Of a DNA stretch of 64,000 bases, positions 61,201 through 64,000 are shown in pieces (positions within the stretch are counted from its first letter, which is position 1; every line of letters begins with the position of its first letter). A model generated the notes under the pieces. It did no database searches. It was given only the letters and a program-made list of their open reading frames with translations, and was not told where the DNA came from. The stretch comes from Synergistaceae bacterium (GTDB lineage: Bacteria; Synergistota; Synergistia; Synergistales; Aminobacteriaceae): positions 6,473 to 70,472 of the forward strand of contig JAFTBT010000073.1 of assembly GCA_017455085.1 (NCBI GenBank), in the 5' to 3' direction. The position numbers and the translations under genes are program-made.

Positions 61201-62533
61201 CGTCAGCATTTACGGGCTTGTACTCGGTGAATGTCTCATCAGTGAACGTGTAGCGTGAGTCATTGCTGAGCAGCTTGTACACATCACCCGTCATCTTTAC
61301 CTGTACGTCCTTCACGCCGGTAATGTCCCTGCCGCCAATGTCGTTGGACTCGCTCACTAACTGGGTGAACCTGTACGCGACTCTTGCTGTGGGTGAACTG
61401 ATTGCATCCATACCTGCGGCGAAAAGCTCTGTGGAAGTGTTTCCGGTCTCTCCTGCGTAAAATTCTGCCCACGTCATATTTGTTGTGGCGAAGTGGTCGG
61501 ACAGAGTGAACGTTGCGGAGATGTCCACGTATTCATCGCTGGTGAATGTGGCTGTGTAGCTACCTGCTGCGGGATTCGTGAGGGTGAGTACTCCGTCAGA
61601 ATATGTGCAGTCTGTTACGGGAATGCTGGTGCGTCCGCTTCTGAGTGCCACGCCTGAAAACGTATAGCTGTCTGCATTCGTCAAAGCTAACTGCACCTGT
61701 ACGCTTGCTCCGGTGTCCAGATTTTGGGATACTGCCTGAACTTTTGCGCTGCTCTGCCTCTTCACGTAAAGATTTGTGTTGATGACGACATCAGGCCTGC
61801 CCTTGAGCATGTATGTGATTTTCGTGATGGTCTCTCCCTCAAGATTCACAGTGTAGTCGTAATCTCTGGTGACTCCTGTACCGTGAGGCTCTGTGTAGTT
61901 TGCACTGACGCAGAAGGCTATATCCGTGTTGCTCCAGATATTATTGTCGTGCCTGAGTCCGTAGATTTTGCCGCTCGCTGTCTGAATCAATGCACCCAAA
62001 TAGTAATCGCAATACCTGTTTGCGCTGCCTATGGTGATGTCTGCACTCTGGACGCTGATGACGTAATGCCCCCACCTTGCGCTTGAGCCTGTGGCCATAG
62101 TGGCGACTGCATCGGTTGCTGTTGTGGATTCGGTGATCATTGCGCCGAATGTGCCGTCAGAGTTTACGGGTTTGTACTCGTCAAATTCTGAATCTGTGAA
62201 TGTGAATCTGGAGTCATTGCTCAAAGCCGCATAGACATCATCACTCATGCGAACCTGAACAGCTTTTAGGCCGCTTATGGTTGTGCCTGTGTCTCCGGAG
62301 ACTCCAAGCACCAGCGGGAAACGTGCCAGCCCGTGAGTTGTGGGTGTGCTGATTGCGTCGAGGCCCTGAGCGTAGAGGTCGGATGATGACTCTTTGGTCT
62401 CTCCTGCGTAGAACTCTGCCCATGTCATGTCTGTAGTTGCGTAATAGTATGTTGCTGCGTGTGCTGTGGTGATAGTGAATGACAACAGCAGTGAAAGAAT
62501 CACGAATAGGGAAAATTTTTGTACCCTGCTCAT
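58280..62533 (-). CDS. Surface protein with three Tp47-like repeat units and Synergist-CTERM sorting signal
   Basis: This protein of about 1417 aa begins at ATG 62533 (AAAGGAG 9-10 bases upstream) with a signal peptide ending TAHA. Three tandem units of about 310-330 residues follow, each opening with Y-ATT-MTWAEFYAGE and containing GLDAIS-P, DITGVK-VQV, YTFTD, LGALI-T--GK-YG-RH-N-W and a final small domain (GSYTATFTSDEYVDISATF). This order recalls domains A and C of the Treponema Tp47 penicillin-binding protein. A Thr/Ser/Pro linker and another domain precede the C-terminus, where SPGGGC, a hydrophobic helix and RKK form the sorting signal. It is probably anchored at the cell surface. Biochemical role is unknown. 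Confidence 0.75.
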   Translation of the reverse strand: MSRVQKFSLFVILSLLLSFTITTAHAATYYYATTDMTWAEFYAGETKESSSDLYAQGLDAISTPTTHGLARFPLVLGVSGDTGTTISGLKAVQVRMSDDVYAALSNDSRFTFTDSEFDEYKPVNSDGTFGAMITESTTATDAVATMATGSSARWGHYVISVQSADITIGSANRYCDYYLGALIQTASGKIYGLRHDNNIWSNTDIAFCVSANYTEPHGTGVTRDYDYTVNLEGETITKITYMLKGRPDVVINTNLYVKRQSSAKVQAVSQNLDTGASVQVQLALTNADSYTFSGVALRSGRTSIPVTDCTYSDGVLTLTNPAAGSYTATFTSDEYVDISATFTLSDHFATTNMTWAEFYAGETGNTSTELFAAGMDAISSPTARVAYRFTQLVSESNDIGGRDITGVKDVQVKMTGDVYKLLSNDSRYTFTDETFTEYKPVNADGNFGAMVTQTVTASSADVTLSSGASAVWGNYVLNIASADVTLGSGDTRYYLGALITTSDGKVYGMRHNNNLWFSASDMALAVQEFVEVHGVSRKYAYTSDMAGKTITKIQYMLKNLPDVIVNCNITLPAISTTKVLASNSEILSGKNISIPLTFDDLPNGVTYELVSLYTGSRRDRTYITDYTYANNTITINEEAAPGIYTGIFRAKGYTDIAVTFVVKKYYYATTNMTWAEFYAGEIVTTSEDLYTQGLDAISSPTARVAGRFTQLASESNDLGGRDITGVKNVQVRMVDDVYQRFSDDVRYTFVDTEFTEYKDVNAVGTFGRMVTEYEEANDAVVTLKSGANSTWGNYMLSISGVDVAVTSGDDRLDLGALITTSDGKTYGLRHNSNLWFSAGEIALTYKEFIEPHGIVRDYDYTSDLQGKTITKIQFMLKNKPDVVIDCSVYLKLESPASVSYAYPEGYHGILAGTGDPITITFSNLPSGVTYDIDSVTPSIRHAAALDSELYEYSNGELTFSQTLGAGRYKAVFSTERHSDLAATVEVFTTDATSLIVSNDKNGAGLNFLLTPKGYIDAVDDELDSNKFVNASDYTTLAENSTTEYTSGRNEIAGSGFTFDIVLDGVSDDYTGIVGFGKIVVMNSTTLGSLYDSVYTAVNSIPVGESGWREIPKFSALNSAGLKVVQVFPDGTSRDISNLTGTGAMIDSDGSIMFFYGIMAADSSTITEGEYTLSPEGETLINDGLRDGHISTTIYIEGTQSGSSTPDTPDTPGTPDEGDSYSATPGTPAVNVQDSATAQKILDALSSGSSAVTSSTQVLSLPASSAGRVRGIASVSAEELEAIPSNETIAVILPLMSVDKEAVYVFGVDLSDLEAGAYIFLHMMAESKATNAAAFHASAQETAYTFLDDNGSVTKTVPANKHVNVAAYMQPDYTYAPIITTSSSANKGTLSSPGGGCNTIETLAPMMLAVLLLIARKK

Positions 62534-62787
62534 GATAAACACATCTCCTTTGTGAAAAAATTTGTTAGGCAATTAAAACATGAAAAGTTTTTGCGGTCAA
62601 ATATATTTTTGTGGTACGGCCTTCATGATTTTGCAGCACTGTTATTCAGCAATCGAGGCCTTAAGATTTACGGAGGGGCATAGTTTTCTACGGAGAACTA
62701 CAGTGTTTGATGATGCATAAAGTGAAATGAGACTAATCTCTGCGAACTCGAATAATGTACAGTTGCTATTCTCAAACTCATACGCAC

Positions 62788-62822
62788 AAAAATTCCCCTG
62801 ACACTCTCCGCATCAAGGGGAA
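62788..62822 (-). terminator. Rho-independent terminator after the LprI-like gene
   Basis: On the minus strand TTCCCC(T)TGA pairs with TCAGGGGAA (9 bp with one bulge), followed by TTTTT. It lies about 38 bases past the stop and separates this gene from the Tp47-like gene. Confidence 0.8.
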
Positions 62823-62860
62823 CTATGAAAATCTTCCGGCTTATGTGTCTCTACAGGCTA

Positions 62861-63721
62861 TTACTTCTTCATGTATGTGCCTCTGAGCTCGAAATCATCA
62901 GCAGTAACTTTCGCCCAGTCATCAGATTCAGACGGTACTACTCTGGCTCTATCCGGGTCAAAGTATATAGTCATCTGGCACGTGCTGTACTCAGAATCCG
63001 AAAGCTCCAAAATATCGTTGTCAAACCATCCTGAAGCCTTCCAGTGAACTTCGTCTTTCCAGCGTGAAATCACAACTTCAACCTCCATAGATGACCTATC
63101 GATCACCTTCACGGTCATGAATGCATTTTTACTCTCGTACTCACCTGAAGGGTCAATCACCTGCGGAGAGTCATTCTCTTTATTCTTCTCGTCGTCAGTC
63201 AGTGGTGGATACGATACTGTTTCTGTTTTCGGCTCCTGTTCTGGTTCAGGTTCTGGCTCCGGTTCAGGTTCAGGGTCATATTCCGGTTCAGGTTCTGGCT
63301 CCGGCTTTGGTTTGCGTGCGGTTTTTCTGTCGGGCTTAGGTTCAGGCTTTGGGGTCTTCGTTGCGACTCGTGAAGTGCTAGATTTTTTCCGGAGGTCTTC
63401 CGCAAGTTTGGGCAGGGCTTCGGCTCGGTCATTAGTCGCGATCACGTACGCGTCTATTTTCGAGTACCCTTCATCCATGAGGCTTTGAGCTTCTTCGTCC
63501 CGGCCGGACTCGATCCATTCGCTTTGGAGCTCCTGAAGTTCCGCAAACACTCTTTTGGGCAGTGACTTCCTGAGGTTAGCCCACACACGATTGATTCTCT
63601 TGTCTGCTTTGGCATATGCCGCACTGTACTGTCTCATCCTGAAGTACTCTTTATCGGTCAGGGCAGATGACGGTGCAGCGAATACCACTAATAACGCTAT
63701 AGCTGCAAGTAAACGTTTCAT
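62861..63721 (-). CDS. Exported protein with LprI-like (DUF1311) N-terminal domain
   Basis: This 286-aa protein has a signal peptide (1-20, ending PSSA). Residues about 28-100 resemble the lysozyme-inhibitor LprI N-terminal domain (AYAKADKRINRVWANLRKSL, ELQSEWIESGRDEEA), but the paired cysteines of many members are missing. A highly charged Pro-Glu/Pro-Lys repeat linker (about 122-167) follows, then a small beta domain (about 190-285: GEYESKNAFMTVKVID, WKASGWFDNDILELS). AGGAGG lies about 8 bases before the ATG. It is a separate transcription unit with its own terminator. Confidence 0.7.
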   Translation of the reverse strand: MKRLLAAIALLVVFAAPSSALTDKEYFRMRQYSAAYAKADKRINRVWANLRKSLPKRVFAELQELQSEWIESGRDEEAQSLMDEGYSKIDAYVIATNDRAEALPKLAEDLRKKSSTSRVATKTPKPEPKPDRKTARKPKPEPEPEPEYDPEPEPEPEPEPEQEPKTETVSYPPLTDDEKNKENDSPQVIDPSGEYESKNAFMTVKVIDRSSMEVEVVISRWKDEVHWKASGWFDNDILELSDSEYSTCQMTIYFDPDRARVVPSESDDWAKVTADDFELRGTYMKK

Positions 63722-63939
63722 GAAAATACCTCCTGTAAAAATAGTGATGGAGTTATAATAGCAGATATATTCTCAGAAAAGGAGCTTGACGTAAAGGTGT
63801 TTAGGCTGTATATTCTGTCACACACACACACACGTTAACTGCGCTCAACTAAGAGCACTACAAAAATTTCCCGCTGAAAAAATTATTATACTCCATATCC
63901 CGCAATTTGTGGTAAGTGCAATGTCTGGAGGTGTCCGGA
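63722..63939. other. Divergent intergenic region before the MBOAT gene
   Basis: This is the divergent spacer between the LprI-like and MBOAT genes. It holds a (CA)n run near 63819-63833 and nothing else recognisable. Promoters for both directions should be here, but I saw no clear hexamer pair. Confidence 0.3.
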
Positions 63940-64000
63940 TTGCTGTTTAACTCGTGGCAGTTCGCGATTTTCTTCCCGATAGTGTTTGCATTGTACTGGA
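63940..64000 (+). CDS. MBOAT-family O-acyltransferase (start only, cut by window edge)
   Basis: Only the first 20 codons are present. From TTG at 63940 the peptide is MLFNSWQFAIFFPIVFALYW, very close to the usual start of AlgI/DltB-type MBOAT O-acyltransferases. These are multi-pass enzymes that acylate exported polysaccharides or teichoic acids. GGAGGTG ends 6 bases before the TTG, which decides this start over GTG at 63931, which overlaps that site. The rest lies beyond the window, so the partner (for example an AlgJ/DltD-like protein) is unseen. Confidence 0.75.
   Translation, partial: MLFNSWQFAIFFPIVFALYW

Overview
The window comes from a diderm bacterium that is very probably a member of the Synergistota (Synergistaceae-like). 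The strongest marker is the large surface protein at 58280-62533, whose C-terminus has the GGGC / hydrophobic helix / RKK layout of the Synergist-CTERM sorting signal. Two giant AsmA/TamB-like proteins, an RND pump with its adaptor and a periplasmic L,D-transpeptidase fit a two-membrane envelope. Peptidases, amino-acid transport and cysteine breakdown fit an amino-acid-fermenting anaerobe. The genus is not assigned.

Layout. 1-6235 (+): 5'-truncated secA, a secreted DUF3857-like protein, argS and a DivIC/FtsB-like gene, ended by a terminator. 6345-10542 (+): RND pump and membrane-fusion protein, then a terminator. 10661-15229 (-): a methyltransferase gene with no usable start codon, a dicarboxylate/amino-acid symporter, an Rpn/PD-(D/E)XK nuclease and a cysteine desulfidase (cyuA-like) whose 5' end is duplicated upstream. 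15504-17813 (+): Fe-S assembly cluster with IscR-like regulator, IscS and IscU. 17860-19240: a decay zone with remnants of a LysR regulator (-) and an aconitase (+). 19192-21709 (-): exported ankyrin protein and a membrane-anchored HtrA-like protease. 21847-26761 (+): ferric-iron-type ABC transporter with an extra small membrane protein.

26920-31472 (-): M50 site-2-type protease and the first AsmA/TamB-like giant. 31563-33842 (+): C69 dipeptidase and a nuclease. 33964-43458 (+): a dense housekeeping run of YugP-like metallopeptidase, rsmB, ankyrin protein, PASTA protein, rpe, rodZ-like, lepB, ylqF/rbgA, rnhB, ylqG-like, ylqH-like and yraN. The ylqF-rnhB-ylqG-ylqH order is the one known from Bacillus. 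43455-49971 (-): topA, trmFO, cobJ and two tandem amino-acid-type binding proteins. 50437-54399 (+): the second AsmA/TamB-like giant. 54456-63721 (-): YchF-like GTPase, L,D-transpeptidase, CPA1 antiporter, the Tp47-like repeat protein and an LprI-like protein. The right edge cuts the start of an MBOAT O-acyltransferase.

I found no rRNA, convincing tRNA, CRISPR array, insertion sequence or prophage. The less ordinary points are the three Tp47-like repeat units in a Synergist-CTERM protein, the duplicated cyuA start forming an upstream ORF, the startless methyltransferase behind a consensus promoter, the aconitase/LysR remnants, and in-frame repeat expansions in ylqF and topA. I did not find a clear-cut new multi-gene defence or biosynthetic system. 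All functions are read from sequence features and remembered family patterns; no database search was run.
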